This document shows, in pieces, positions 26,841-38,528 of a DNA stretch of 64,000 nucleotides. This DNA comes from Yonghaparkia sp. Root332. GTDB taxonomy: Bacteria > Actinomycetota > Actinomycetes > Actinomycetales > Microbacteriaceae. Numbering within the stretch: position 1 is the stretch's first letter; the number at the start of each line of letters is the position of its first letter. Under the pieces are notes generated by a model. That model did no database searches. It was not told the origin of the DNA and saw only the letters and a program-made list of their open reading frames with translations. A program made the translations under genes and the position numbers. The stretch covers positions 558,001 to 622,000 of the forward strand of contig NZ_LMCX01000001.1 of the NCBI RefSeq assembly GCF_001425665.1, read 5' to 3'.

Positions 26841-27333
26841 CGCGGCACCGCTCTCCTCCCTCCTCCTGATCACGGCGATCCGGGATGCGGCCCGGGCATG
26901 CGCCCGGGCCGTTTTCGCGTCTTCACACAGCTTTCTGCCAGTTTCAGAGGGGGTTTCGCACACTGGGGAGAGGTTGTGGATAACCCGGGGATGAGGGGGG
27001 CACGGATTGTGGAGTCCGCCCCGAAACATGTGAGGAGACGCGGATGCCGGCCGAGATCCGTCCCCGGACGTTCACGACTTCGGAACCCGATCATCCACAA
27101 ATCACACGAATGTGGTTCAGCCTGATTCCGCGTTTCCCACCGAGTTATCCACACTGTGCACAGCGGTTAACGGTGTTAGAACTTCTTCTCAATGAATGAG
27201 CGAGGGGGATAACCCTTCCGGGCTCGAACGACAGGAATCCGCGCTGTTCGCGCCGCATCAGCGCTGTGCCAGTATTGAAGCCCCCGCAACCGGGGCAGCA
27301 GCATCCGCAGCATTCACGACCGAGAGGGAGCCC
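26841..27333 (+). other. Predicted origin of replication oriC
   Basis: The 493-base dnaA-dnaN spacer, the usual actinobacterial oriC. It has two exact DnaA boxes (TGTGGATAA at 26975-26983 on the minus strand; TTATCCACA at 27145-27153), a one-mismatch box TCATCCACA at 27091-27099, and weaker sites near 27008. A locally AT-rich stretch at about 27155-27195 is a candidate unwinding region. The dnaA terminator lies at its left end. A short in-frame extension of dnaN from 27196 is judged noncoding. Confidence 0.88.
26888..26915 (+). terminator. dnaA terminator
   Basis: CGGCCCGGGC-ATGC-GCCCGGGCCG forms a perfect 10-bp stem with a four-base loop and is followed by TTTT, a standard intrinsic terminator. 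Confidence 0.85.
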
Positions 27334-28476
27334 GTGAAGTTCCAGGTCAATCGCGACGTCTTCGCCGATGCCGTGTCGTTCGCCGTGAAACTGCTGCCTC
27401 AGCGCACCACCCTCCCGATCCTCAGCGGGGTCCTGCTGCGGGCCGAGGGAGACACCCTGACGCTGTCGTCGTTCGACTACGAGGTCTCGGCGCAGACGGC
27501 GATCACCGCCGACATCGAGGAGGACGGAACCGTCCTCGTCTCCGGCCGTCTCCTGTCGGAGATCGCCTCGCGGCTTCCCAACGCTCCCGTGCAGTTCACG
27601 ACGGAGGACAACAAGATCGCCGTCCGCTGCGGGTCGGCGCGCTTCACCCTCTCGAGCATGCCCGTCGAGGAGTACCCGAGCCTTCCCATCGTCGACGGCC
27701 CCGCCGGAATTCTGCCCGGTGACGCGTTCTCCGACGCCGTCGGCCAGGTCTCGGTCGCCGCATCGCGCGACGACGTGACCCCCGTCATCACGGGCGTGCA
27801 GCTCGAGATCGCCCAGAACCGCCTCTCGCTCGTCGCGACCGACCGCTACCGGGTCGCCGTGCGCGAGATCGACTGGGAGTCCTCCGCCGTCGCCGAGGGC
27901 GTCACCGCTCTCGTGCCGGCGCGCACGCTCGCCGAGCTCGGCAAGATCTTCGGCCATTCCGCGCAGATCGAGGTCACGATCGTCACGGGCGGCGACCGCG
28001 AGCTCATCGCGTTCTCAGCCGACAAGAAGACCGTCACCTCGCTGCTGATCAAGGGCAACTTCCCGCCCGTCAAGCGCCTCTTCCCCGAGACGGTCGACAA
28101 CTACGCGGTCATGAACACCGCCGAGCTCATCGAGGCCACCCGTCGCGTGGCCCTCGTGCTCGAGCGCGACGCCGCCCTCCGCTACAGCTTCTCGGTCGAC
28201 GGCCTCACTCTCGAGGCGATCGGCAGCGAGAACGCGCAGGCCTCCGAGACGATCGACGCGCACCTCGTCGGCGGCGACACGGTCGTCTCGCTCAAGCCCC
28301 AGTTCCTCATCGACGGTCTCGCCGCGGTGCACAGCGAGTTCGTGCGCATCTCGTTCACGAAGACCGACAACCCCAACAAGCCGGGGCCGGTGCTCATCAC
28401 GAGCCAGTCGTCGAAGGACCAGCCGGGCGCCGACAACTACCGCTACCTGCTGCAGCCGAACCTGCTGCTGCGCTAG
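27334..28476 (+). CDS. dnaN: DNA polymerase III subunit beta (sliding clamp)
   Basis: A 380-residue beta clamp with three tandem clamp folds; recognisable segments are LPQRTTLPILSGVLL near the start, VATDRYRVAVRE in the middle and a C-terminal YRYLLQPNLLLR (clamps of this group end in a short hydrophobic tail). It tethers the replicase to DNA. The start is GTG 27334, preceded by GAGGGAG; the frame is open to 27196 but that part lies in oriC and is unlike the family. Confidence 0.97.
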   Translation: MKFQVNRDVFADAVSFAVKLLPQRTTLPILSGVLLRAEGDTLTLSSFDYEVSAQTAITADIEEDGTVLVSGRLLSEIASRLPNAPVQFTTEDNKIAVRCGSARFTLSSMPVEEYPSLPIVDGPAGILPGDAFSDAVGQVSVAASRDDVTPVITGVQLEIAQNRLSLVATDRYRVAVREIDWESSAVAEGVTALVPARTLAELGKIFGHSAQIEVTIVTGGDRELIAFSADKKTVTSLLIKGNFPPVKRLFPETVDNYAVMNTAELIEATRRVALVLERDAALRYSFSVDGLTLEAIGSENAQASETIDAHLVGGDTVVSLKPQFLIDGLAAVHSEFVRISFTKTDNPNKPGPVLITSQSSKDQPGADNYRYLLQPNLLLR

Positions 28477-28486
28477 CGCTCGCGGC

Positions 28487-29647
28487 GTGCACGTCACCCA
28501 CCTCTCGCTCGCGGACTTCCGCAACTACGCGCGCGCCGAGGTCGAGCTCGCACCCGGTCCCGTCCTGTTCGTCGGCCGCAACGGCCAGGGCAAGACCAAT
28601 CTCGTCGAGGCGATCGGCTATGCGAGCACGGTCTCGAGCCACCGGGTCTCGACCGATCAGGCTCTCATCCGATTCGGCGCCGAGTCCGCGATCGTGCGGA
28701 TGCGCGTGCAGCACGACGATCGAGCGCTCGTCATCGAGATCCAGCTCAATCGCACCGGCGCCAACAAGGCGCAGGTCAATCGCGGAGCGATCCGCGTGCG
28801 CGAGCTGCCGCGCTACTTCTCGAGCGTGCTGTTCGCGCCGGAGGATCTGGCGCTCGTCCGCGGCGAGCCCGGCGGTCGCCGCACCTTCCTCGACACGCTC
28901 GTCGTCCAGCGGAACCCTCGCTTCGCCGGTGTGATCTCCGACTACGAGCGAGTGCTGCGGCAGCGCAACACCCTCCTGAAGTCGGCGCGCGCCTCGCGCA
29001 TCGCCGCCGATGCACTGACGACGCTCGACGTGTGGGACGACCGCCTCGTCGACCTCGGCACGGAGCTCATGGTCGCGCGCTGGCAGCTCGTCGCCGCCCT
29101 CCGCCCCCACGTCGCCGACGCCTATCGCGCGGTCGCGGGCGATGACCACCGCACCCGCCTGGGCCTGCAGCACTCGATCGACGGCGACGCGGTCGGCCCG
29201 CACCTCGACGACGATGCGGCGGATGCCCCGCTCGACCCCGAGGCGACGCGCGAGCGCTTCCGCTCCGTCCTCGCCGACCGCCGCCGGGCCGAGCTCGAGC
29301 GCGCCGTCACGCTCGTCGGCCCCCACCGCGACGACCTCGTGCTCGAGCTCAACGGGCTCCCCGCCCGCGGCTACGCGAGCCACGGCGAGAGCTGGTCGTA
29401 CGCGCTCGCGCTCAAGCTCGCTTCGGCGCACGTGCTGCGCACGGACGCCGTCGCCGGCGACCCCGTCCTCGTGCTCGACGACGTCTTCGCCGAGCTCGAC
29501 GAGGGGCGGCGGGAGCGTCTCGCCGACGCGGTGCAGGGCTTCGAGCAGGTGCTCATCACCGCCGCGGTCGGCGGCGACGTCCCCGATCGGCTGCGCGCGA
29601 CGACCGTCCGCATCGCGGCCGGCGCCGTCGTGGAGGACGAGGACTGA
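28487..29647 (+). CDS. recF: DNA replication and repair protein RecF
   Basis: A 386-residue SMC-like ATPase for RecA loading at gaps. Walker A GRNGQGKT is at 30-37, the ABC signature region GESWSYALALKLA near 301-313, and Walker B VLVLDDVFAELDEGRRERL near 326-344. It starts with GTG 28487, ten bases after dnaN, and its stop overlaps the next ATG (TGATG). Confidence 0.96.
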   Translation: MHVTHLSLADFRNYARAEVELAPGPVLFVGRNGQGKTNLVEAIGYASTVSSHRVSTDQALIRFGAESAIVRMRVQHDDRALVIEIQLNRTGANKAQVNRGAIRVRELPRYFSSVLFAPEDLALVRGEPGGRRTFLDTLVVQRNPRFAGVISDYERVLRQRNTLLKSARASRIAADALTTLDVWDDRLVDLGTELMVARWQLVAALRPHVADAYRAVAGDDHRTRLGLQHSIDGDAVGPHLDDDAADAPLDPEATRERFRSVLADRRRAELERAVTLVGPHRDDLVLELNGLPARGYASHGESWSYALALKLASAHVLRTDAVAGDPVLVLDDVFAELDEGRRERLADAVQGFEQVLITAAVGGDVPDRLRATTVRIAAGAVVEDED

Positions 29648-30147
29648 TGCCGGCCCGCGAGCAGCCCGAGTCCGAGGCCGCGGCCGTGTACCTGCGACTG
29701 CGCCGGCTCATGGGCGACCCGGCGAAGCGATCGGGGGATGCCCGCAAGCGGTCCACGGTCGCCCGCGGGGCATCCGTGCCCTTCGGCATCGGGCGCGACC
29801 CCTCGGGCCTCGGCGACGTCATCGACTCGATGAGCGCACGGATGGGCTGGACGTCGCCGCTCGCGAAGGGCGAGCTGCTGCTGTCGTGGCCCGAGCTCGT
29901 GGGGGAGGACACCGCTGCGCACTCGACGCCCGTCGGCATCGAGGAGGAGGTGCTCACGGTGCAGTGCGACTCGACGGCGTGGGCGACGCAGCTGCGGCTC
30001 ATGCGGGCCGATATCCTGACCTCCATCCTGAAGCGCTACCCCGATGCGGGCGTGAGATCGATCCGCTTCGACGGGCCGGGCGCACCGAGCTGGAAGCGCG
30101 GCCCCCGGTCGATTCCCGGGCGCGGCCCACGCGATACCTACGGCTGA
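29647..30147 (+). CDS. dciA: DciA family (DUF721) replication protein
   Basis: A 166-residue protein with the DUF721 domain at about 60-140 (WPELVGEDTAAHSTPVGIEEEVLTV is split across its core). DciA is the ancestral helicase operator that helps load DnaB in bacteria without DnaC or DnaI, in agreement with its place in the dnaA-dnaN-recF operon. The N-terminal 55 residues are basic and disordered-looking. ATG 29647 is coupled to recF. Confidence 0.88.
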   Translation: MPAREQPESEAAAVYLRLRRLMGDPAKRSGDARKRSTVARGASVPFGIGRDPSGLGDVIDSMSARMGWTSPLAKGELLLSWPELVGEDTAAHSTPVGIEEEVLTVQCDSTAWATQLRLMRADILTSILKRYPDAGVRSIRFDGPGAPSWKRGPRSIPGRGPRDTYG

Positions 30148-30179
30148 GATAGCGAATCACTCCGCCCAGAGCGAGAAAT

Positions 30180-30221
30180 CGCCCCTGAGGGGCGTCAGAG
30201 GCCCGCTGAGGGCCGGATTTT

Positions 30222-30223
<2 letters not shown>
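30180..30223 (+). terminator. Double-hairpin terminator after dciA
   Basis: Two tandem hairpins, CGCCCC-TGA-GGGGCG (30180-30194) and GGCCC-GCTGA-GGGCC (30200-30214), followed by ATTTTTG. They end the dnaN-recF-dciA transcript just before gyrB. Confidence 0.7.
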
Positions 30224-32303
<2,080 letters not shown>

Positions 32304-32366
32304 TCGAGCCCCGCACCCTCCGCACTGCCGACCCGCACGACGACACGAATCTGAAGGACTGACACC

Positions 32367-34937
32367 ATGGCCGACGACATCACCGACGTCGACGACACCT
32401 CCCCCGGCCCCGGCGGCCGGGTGAACCAGGTCGACCTGCAGCTGGAGATGCAGAGGTCGTACCTCGACTACGCGATGAGCGTCATCGTCGGGCGCGCGCT
32501 GCCCGACGTGCGCGACGGCCTCAAGCCCGTGCACCGCCGCGTGCTCTACGCCATGTACGACGGCGGCTACCGGCCCGACAAGGCGTTCTCGAAGTGCTCG
32601 CGCGTCGTCGGCGACGTCATGGGCCAGTTCCACCCGCACGGCGACTCGGCGATCTACGACGCGCTCGTCCGCCTCGTGCAGCCGTGGTCGATGCGGTACC
32701 CGCTCGCCTCCGGACAGGGCAACTTCGGCTCGCCCGGCAACGACGGCGCGGCCGCCCCTCGGTACACCGAGACGAAGATGGCGCCGCTCGCGATGGAGAT
32801 GGTCCGCGACATCGACGAGGACACCGTCGACTTCCAGGACAACTATGACGGCCGCACGCAGGAGCCGGCGATCCTGCCCTCGCGCTTCCCGAACCTGCTC
32901 GTCAACGGGTCGGTCGGCATCGCGGTCGGCATGGCCACGAACATCCCGCCCCACAACCTGCGCGAGGTGGCCTCGGCCGCCCTGTGGCACCTCGAGAACC
33001 CCGAGGCCGACCGCGAGACGCTGCTCGACGCGATCATGCAGCGCGTGAAGGGCCCCGACTTCCCGACGGGCGCGCAGATCCTCGGCGTCAAGGGCATCCA
33101 CGACGCGTACCGCACGGGCCGCGGCTCGATCACGATGCGCGCGGTCGTGACGGTGGAGGAGATCCAGAACCGCACGTGCCTCGTCATCACCGAGCTGCCG
33201 TACCAGGTGAACCCCGACAACCTGGCGATCAAGATCGCCGACCTCGTCAAGGAGGGCAAGCTCGGCGGCATCGCCGACATCCGCGACGAGTCGTCGGGCC
33301 GCACCGGCCAGCGCCTCGTGATCGTGCTCAAGCGCGACGCGGTCGCGAAGGTCGTGCTCAACAATCTCTACAAGCACACCCAGCTGCAGGACAACTTCGG
33401 CGCCAACATGCTCGCGATCGTCGACGGGGTGCCCCGCACACTGCCGATCGACGGGTTCATCACCTACTGGGTGTCGCACCAGATCGAGGTCATCGTCCGG
33501 CGCACCGCCTTCCGTCTGAAGAAGGCGGAGGCGGACGCCCACATCCTGCGCGGCTACCTGAAGGCGCTGGATGCCCTCGACGAGGTCATCGCCCTGATCC
33601 GTCGCTCGCCCACGGTGGAGGAGGCTCGCGAAGGGCTCATGCAGCTCCTCGCCGTCGACGAGCTGCAGGCCACGGCCATCCTCAATCTCCAGCTGCGCCG
33701 CCTCGCGGCGCTCGAGCGGCAGAAGATCCAGGAGCAGGCGGAGGAGCTCGAGCGGCTCATCGCCGACTACCAGGAGATCCTCGCGAGCCCGGTGCGACAG
33801 CGCTCGATCGTCGCCGACGAGCTCACCGAGATCGTCGACAAGTTCGGCGACGACCGCCGCACCGAGATCATGTTCGGCTTCGACGGCGACATGAGCGTGG
33901 AGGACCTCATCCCCGAGGAGGAGATGGTCGTCACCGTCACCCGTGGCGGGTACATCAAGCGCACGCGCAGCGACAACTACCGCTCGCAGCACCGCGGCGG
34001 CAAGGGCGTGAAGGGCGCGCAGCTGCGCGCCGACGATGTCGTCGAGCACTTCTTCGTCACGACGACCCACCACTGGCTGCTCTTCTTCACCACGACCGGG
34101 CGGGTCTACCGCCTCAAGACGTACGAGATCCAGGAGGCCGGTCGCGACGCGAAGGGCCAGCACGTCGCCAACCTCCTCGCGCTGCAGCCGGGGGAGGAGA
34201 TCGCGCAGATCCTCGACATCCGCGACTACGCGGCGGCGAAGTTCCTCGTGCTCGCGACCCGCAACGGTCTCGTGAAGAAGACCGCGCTCACCGAGTACGA
34301 CACCAACCGCTCGGGCGGCATCATCGCGATCAACCTGCGCGACGGCGACGAGCTCGTCTCGGCGATGCTCGCCGAGGAGGAGAGCGACATCCTCCTCATC
34401 TCGCGCGGCGGCATGTCGGTGCGCTTCACCGCGAGCGACTCGGCGCTGCGCCCCATGGGCCGCTCGACCTCGGGCGTGCGGGGCATGAGCTTCCGCGGCG
34501 ACGACCACCTGCTGTCGGCCTCGGTCGTGCACGACGACGGCTACGTCTTCGTCGTCACGGAGGGCGGCTACGCCAAGCGCACCGCGGTCGACCAGTACCG
34601 CGTGCAGGGCCGCGGCGGCCTCGGCATCAAGGTCGCCAAGCTCAACGACGACCGGGGCGGACTCGCCGGCGGCATCATCGTCGCCGAGGACGACGAGGTG
34701 CTCGTCGTGCTCGCCGGCGGCAAGGTCGTCCGCTCGGCGGTGTCGGAGGTGCCGGCGAAGGGTCGCGACACGATGGGCGTCGTGTTCGCCCGACCGGACG
34801 ACGACGACCGCATCATCGCGATCGCGCGCAACAGTGAGCGAAACCTGGAAGAATCAGACGCCGACACGGCGGACGCCGAGAATGACGCCGCCACCGACGG
34901 AACCGAGACCGCTGACGCGGCCGAGGCCGGGAAGTAA
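32367..34937 (+). CDS. gyrA: DNA gyrase subunit A
   Basis: An 856-residue GyrA with catalytic Tyr133 in PRYTE, and six C-terminal beta-pinwheel blades holding the GyrA box [10 protein letters not shown]. The quinolone pocket reads [10 protein letters not shown] with Ser94 and Asp98, the residues seen in sensitive enzymes. An acidic tail of about 30 residues ends the protein. GAAGGA precedes ATG 32367. It is followed 12 bases later by the DUF3566 gene, the usual actinobacterial arrangement. Confidence 0.97.
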   Translation: MADDITDVDDTSPGPGGRVNQVDLQLEMQRSYLDYAMSVIVGRALPDVRDGLKPVHRRVLYAMYDGGYRPDKAFSKCSRVVGDVMGQFHPHGDSAIYDALVRLVQPWSMRYPLASGQGNFGSPGNDGAAAPRYTETKMAPLAMEMVRDIDEDTVDFQDNYDGRTQEPAILPSRFPNLLVNGSVGIAVGMATNIPPHNLREVASAALWHLENPEADRETLLDAIMQRVKGPDFPTGAQILGVKGIHDAYRTGRGSITMRAVVTVEEIQNRTCLVITELPYQVNPDNLAIKIADLVKEGKLGGIADIRDESSGRTGQRLVIVLKRDAVAKVVLNNLYKHTQLQDNFGANMLAIVDGVPRTLPIDGFITYWVSHQIEVIVRRTAFRLKKAEADAHILRGYLKALDALDEVIALIRRSPTVEEAREGLMQLLAVDELQATAILNLQLRRLAALERQKIQEQAEELERLIADYQEILASPVRQRSIVADELTEIVDKFGDDRRTEIMFGFDGDMSVEDLIPEEEMVVTVTRGGYIKRTRSDNYRSQHRGGKGVKGAQLRADDVVEHFFVTTTHHWLLFFTTTGRVYRLKTYEIQEAGRDAKGQHVANLLALQPGEEIAQILDIRDYAAAKFLVLATRNGLVKKTALTEYDTNRSGGIIAINLRDGDELVSAMLAEEESDILLISRGGMSVRFTASDSALRPMGRSTSGVRGMSFRGDDHLLSASVVHDDGYVFVVTEGGYAKRTAVDQYRVQGRGGLGIKVAKLNDDRGGLAGGIIVAEDDEVLVVLAGGKVVRSAVSEVPAKGRDTMGVVFARPDDDDRIIAIARNSERNLEESDADTADAENDAATDGTETADAAEAGK

Positions 34938-34949
34938 GGAAGACACCCT

Positions 34950-35357
34950 GTGAGCACGGTCGCCGAGAAGCTGCAGCGCAAGTCGCAGCGATCCACCCCC
35001 ACCAAGCAGGTCCGCCTCAAGCTCGTCTACATCGACTTCTGGTCCGCGGTTAAGCTGTCGTTCCTCATCGCCATGTGCGGCGCGATCGTGCTCATCGTCG
35101 CGACGTTCTTCATCTGGCTCGTCATGCAGTCCATCGGCATCATCGAGGACATCGACTCGGTCTTCGCGGACATCCTCGGCGACGACGCCGCGAGCCTCGC
35201 CTCCATCCTCTCGCTCGGCCAGGTGATGCTCTTCGCGATCATCGTCGGCGTGCTCAACGTCGTCAGCGGCACCGCGCTCGGCGCCATCGGCGCACTGCTC
35301 TACAACCTCTCGGTGAAGGTCACCGGCGGGCTGCTGGTGGGCTTCACGAACAACTGA
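34950..35357 (+). CDS. DUF3566 transmembrane protein
   Basis: A 135-residue protein with a basic N-terminus, two transmembrane helices (about 36-60 and 90-118) and the DUF3566 core (VRLKLVYIDFWSAVKLSFL near 27-45). It is found directly after gyrA across actinobacteria, for example Rv0007 of M. tuberculosis. Function unknown; location suggests co-expression with gyrase. GTG 34950 is preceded by AAGGAAG. Confidence 0.85.
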   Translation: MSTVAEKLQRKSQRSTPTKQVRLKLVYIDFWSAVKLSFLIAMCGAIVLIVATFFIWLVMQSIGIIEDIDSVFADILGDDAASLASILSLGQVMLFAIIVGVLNVVSGTALGAIGALLYNLSVKVTGGLLVGFTNN

Positions 35358-35422
35358 TCGGCGAGCATCCGCCCCGATTTCGGGGAAGGTGACCGGGTCG
35401 TGTACAGTCATATCCGGTCTGA

Positions 35423-35496
35423 GGGGATATAGCTCAGGCGGTTAGAGCGCTTCGCTGATAACGAAGAGGTCCGAGGTTCAAGTCCTCGTATCCCCA
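35423..35496 (+). tRNA. ileT: tRNA-Ile (GAT)
   Basis: A 74-base cloverleaf: acceptor GGGGATA pairs with TATCCCC, the anticodon stem is CTTCG/CGAAG with loop CTGATAA giving GAT, and the T-arm GAGGTTCAAGTCCTC is intact. CCA is not encoded. It sits after gyrA as in other actinobacteria. Confidence 0.97.
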
Positions 35497-35504
35497 CGCG
35501 ATCG

Positions 35505-35529
35505 GGCCCCGTTTCGGCGGGGCCTTTTT
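35505..35529 (+). terminator. Terminator after tRNA-Ile
   Basis: GGCCCCG-TTTCGG-CGGGGCC followed by TTTTT, a textbook intrinsic terminator 8 bases after the tRNA. It suggests that tRNA-Ala has its own promoter. Confidence 0.88.
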
Positions 35530-35569
35530 CGTGCCCGCACCGCCGCGACGGGTACGCTGGTCGTCGATC

Positions 35570-35642
35570 GGGGCCTTAGCTCAATTGGTAGAGCGCCTGC
35601 TTTGCAAGCAGGAGGTCAGGGGTTCGATTCCCCTAGGCTCCA
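35570..35642 (+). tRNA. alaT: tRNA-Ala (TGC)
   Basis: A 73-base cloverleaf: acceptor GGGGCCT pairs with AGGCTCC (one G-T wobble), the anticodon stem CCTGC/GCAGG encloses loop TTTGCAA with TGC, and the T-arm AGGGGTTCGATTCCCCT is standard. CCA is not encoded. No rRNA genes lie nearby; the next 249 bases to 35891 hold no recognisable gene. Confidence 0.97.
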
Positions 35643-35891
35643 CTGTGCTTCTCTGGCGCGCCGCCGCTCCTGTGGCGCGCTTCCGCTCCGCGTCAGGAGC
35701 GCGGTCGCGACGCTCCGCGCTTCCCGCGACGGTGATAGCGCGTCGCCACGTGCTGCGGGTCTGCCAGGCGAGCGCGGTCTGGTTGTCCACCGGACGCTCT
35801 CCGTTCTCCCGGGGGATGCCCGGCGCACCTAGCGTGGGAGTCCCGCGACGCCGCCGAACCGGGCACAGTCGCCCGACGGAAGGGGAACCCC

Positions 35892-37133
35892 GTGCGCACG
35901 AAGCGCCCTCTCATCCGCATCCTCTCGCTCACGACCGCGACGACCGTCGCTCTCGGCATCGCCCCGCTCGCCGCGAGCGCGGCGCCGCACGACCCGGCCG
36001 GGCCGACCGAGCTGCGCGTCGCCACCTACAACGCGTCCCTCAACCGGGCCGCGGCCGGCGAGCTGGTCGCCGACCTGTCGACGCCCGACGACGCGCAGGC
36101 GCAGGCGGTCGCGGAGGTCATCCAGCGCACCGACCCCGACGTCGTGCTCCTCAACGAGTTCGACTACGTGGCCGACGGCGCCGCCATCGACCTCTTCCGT
36201 GAGAACTACCTCGAGGTCGGGCAGGACGGCGCCGAGCCGGTGACGTACCCGTACGCCCTCGTCGCCCCGTCCAACACCGGAGTCCCCAGCGGCGCCGACC
36301 TCAACAACGACGGCCGGATCGGCGGGGGCGACGACGCCTTCGGCTTCGGCGTCTTCGAGGGGCAGTACGGGATGGCCGTGCTCTCGAAGCACCCCATCGA
36401 GCTCGACGCGGTCCGCACCTTCCAGAACTTCCTCTGGAAGGACATGCCGGGCGCACTCCTGCCGGATGACCCGGCGACTGCCGCGCCGAGCGACTGGTTC
36501 TCGCCCTCGGAGCTCGACGTCGTCCGGCTGTCGAGCAAGTCGCACTGGGATGTGCCGATCGACGTCGACGGCACGACCGTGCACCTCCTCGCCTCGCACC
36601 CGACTCCTCCCACCTTCGACGGGCCGGAGGACCGCAACGGGCGGCGCAACCACGACGAGATCCGCTTCTGGGCCGACTACATCACGCCCGGCAGCGCCTC
36701 CCGCTACATCGTCGACGACGCGGGGCGGCGCGGCGGACTTCCCGCGGGCAGCCCCTTCATCGTCGCCGGCGACCAGAACGCCGACCCGCTCGACGGCGAC
36801 TCGGTCGACGCCGCGATCGACCAGCTGCTCGGGCATCCGTTCATCGTCGATCCGGCACCGCGATCCGAGGGGGCGGTCGAGGCATCGGGGCTGCAGGGCG
36901 GCGCGAACCTCGCGCACGAGGGCGACCCCTCGCTCGACACCGCCGACTTCGCCGACGCGGCACCGGGCGACCTCCGCGTCGACTACGTCCTGCCCTCGCG
37001 CCGCCTCGCAGTCGCGGGCTCCGGCGTCTTCTGGCCCGTGCTCGCCGACCCGCTCTCGTCGCTCACCGGGGTCTTCCCCTTCCCGACGAGCGACCACCGC
37101 CTGGTGTGGGTCGACGTCGCTGTCCGGGGCTGA
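35892..37133 (+). CDS. Secreted endonuclease/exonuclease/phosphatase-family protein
   Basis: A 413-residue exported protein. Residues 1-30 form a signal peptide with an ASAAP cleavage region. The EEP fold is shown by RVATYNASLNRA, VVLLNEFD (the catalytic Glu), VAGDQNADPLDG and the final SDHRLVWVDV with the active His. An NNDGRIGGGDD stretch at about 138-148 looks like an EF-hand or dockerin-type calcium loop. It probably hydrolyses phosphodiester or phosphomonoester bonds outside the cell; scavenging of phosphate from nucleic acids or phospholipids is plausible. GTG start after GAAGGGG. Confidence 0.85.
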   Translation: MRTKRPLIRILSLTTATTVALGIAPLAASAAPHDPAGPTELRVATYNASLNRAAAGELVADLSTPDDAQAQAVAEVIQRTDPDVVLLNEFDYVADGAAIDLFRENYLEVGQDGAEPVTYPYALVAPSNTGVPSGADLNNDGRIGGGDDAFGFGVFEGQYGMAVLSKHPIELDAVRTFQNFLWKDMPGALLPDDPATAAPSDWFSPSELDVVRLSSKSHWDVPIDVDGTTVHLLASHPTPPTFDGPEDRNGRRNHDEIRFWADYITPGSASRYIVDDAGRRGGLPAGSPFIVAGDQNADPLDGDSVDAAIDQLLGHPFIVDPAPRSEGAVEASGLQGGANLAHEGDPSLDTADFADAAPGDLRVDYVLPSRRLAVAGSGVFWPVLADPLSSLTGVFPFPTSDHRLVWVDVAVRG

Positions 37134-37136
37134 GCT

Positions 37137-38528
37137 CTACGGCTGGGCGCGGCGGAACTCCACCGTCGCGTCCAGCCCGCGCTCCGCTCGACGACCGAGC
37201 CGCACGCGCGCTCCGCTCGACGAGGCGAGCTCCTGCACGATCGCGAGCCCGAGACCCGTTCCGCCCGGTGTCGCCGATCGGCCCCGCCAGAAGCGGTCGA
37301 AGGCGCGGGCGATCTCGTCATCGGAGAGGCCGGGGCCGTCATCCCGCACGCGCAGCGTCGGGTTCGCGCCGCCATCGACCCGGACCTCGAGGGTCGACCC
37401 CGGGGGGCTCACCTCCAGTGCGTTGTCCACGAGGTTGTCGACGATCTGCTCCACCGCTCCCGGGATGGCGCGCACGGGGATCGCCGGCTGAGCGGGCACC
37501 GCGACCCGGAGGTCGACGCCGAGCTCGGCGCACAGCGGGCGCCATTGCTCGACGTGATCGCGCGCGATCGCGGCGAGGTCGACCGTGATCACCAGGTCGT
37601 CGCGGCGCTCGGCCCGGCCGAGCGCGAGCAGCCCCTCGACGATCGCGACCAGACGGTCGGTCTCCGCCTCGGCGGCGGCGATCCGGTCGGCGGCCGCCTC
37701 GGGATCGTTCGCCATCAGCTCGCGTGCGCGCTCGAGCCGGAGACGGAGCGCCGTGAGCGGCGTGCGGAGCTGATGCGAGGCATCCGAGGCGAACGATCGC
37801 TGCTGCTCGATGAGCGTCGAGACGCGCTCCGCCATCCGGTTGAACGACCTCGCGAGCGTGCGGATCTCGGGCGCCCCGAGCATCGGGTCGGCCCGCGCCG
37901 ACAGGTCCCCATCGGCGAGGCGCTCGCTCGAGGCCGTGAGGGCGGTGAGTCTGCGGGTCACGGAGGCGGAGAAGACGAACGCCGCGAGGCCGGAGATCAG
38001 GAGGGTGATGAGCGCGACGGAGCCGATCACGCCGAGCCGACCGCGAACCGTCTCGTCGATGACCGCGGACGGATATGTGAGCCGCACCGCTCCGACGACG
38101 CTGTCGGCGCTGATGACCGGCACCGCGACGTACAGCAGCGACGTGGATAGCGTCTCCGAGTCTCGGGATCCCGTCGCGACGGAGCCACCCAGGGCATCGG
38201 CGATCTCGGGGCGCGTGCTGTAGTCGCCGCCGAGGCTCGACTGGTCGTCGTCGCTCGTCACGATCGCGCGACCGTCGCGGTCGACGACCACGACTCGGGC
38301 GCCGCTCGTCTCCCGGTACTCGTGCGCGGCCTCCCCGAGCGCATCGGCACCGACGCCGCTCTCCAGCGCCTCCTCGCTGCGACCGGCGAGGATGAACGCG
38401 TCGCGCTCGAGACTCGTCGTGAGCCGATCGCGCTCGACCTGCTGCAGGTAGCTCGCGAGCGGCAGCAGCTGGACGAGCAGTACGATGCCGGTGATCGCCA
38501 TGACCACGCCGATGAAGTGCCACTTCAT
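37137..38528 (-). CDS. Sensor histidine kinase
   Basis: A 463-residue membrane kinase. TM1 is at 5-27, an extracytoplasmic sensor domain at 28-164, TM2 at 165-188, HAMP at 189-245, the DHp box SDASHQLRTPLTALRLRLER with His252, and an HATPase with NALEVSPPG, DDGPGL and GGTGLGLAIV. ATG 38528 overlaps the response-regulator stop. It forms a two-component pair with that regulator and is divergent from the ApbE redox operon, which is its likely target. It ends three bases from the convergent phosphatase-like gene. Confidence 0.92.
   Translation of the reverse strand: MKWHFIGVVMAITGIVLLVQLLPLASYLQQVERDRLTTSLERDAFILAGRSEEALESGVGADALGEAAHEYRETSGARVVVVDRDGRAIVTSDDDQSSLGGDYSTRPEIADALGGSVATGSRDSETLSTSLLYVAVPVISADSVVGAVRLTYPSAVIDETVRGRLGVIGSVALITLLISGLAAFVFSASVTRRLTALTASSERLADGDLSARADPMLGAPEIRTLARSFNRMAERVSTLIEQQRSFASDASHQLRTPLTALRLRLERARELMANDPEAAADRIAAAEAETDRLVAIVEGLLALGRAERRDDLVITVDLAAIARDHVEQWRPLCAELGVDLRVAVPAQPAIPVRAIPGAVEQIVDNLVDNALEVSPPGSTLEVRVDGGANPTLRVRDDGPGLSDDEIARAFDRFWRGRSATPGGTGLGLAIVQELASSSGARVRLGRRAERGLDATVEFRRAQP

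Noticed and set aside
27196-27333. 46-codon in-frame extension of dnaN
   Set aside because: Lies in oriC, lacks family similarity, and GTG 27334 has a good ribosome binding site.
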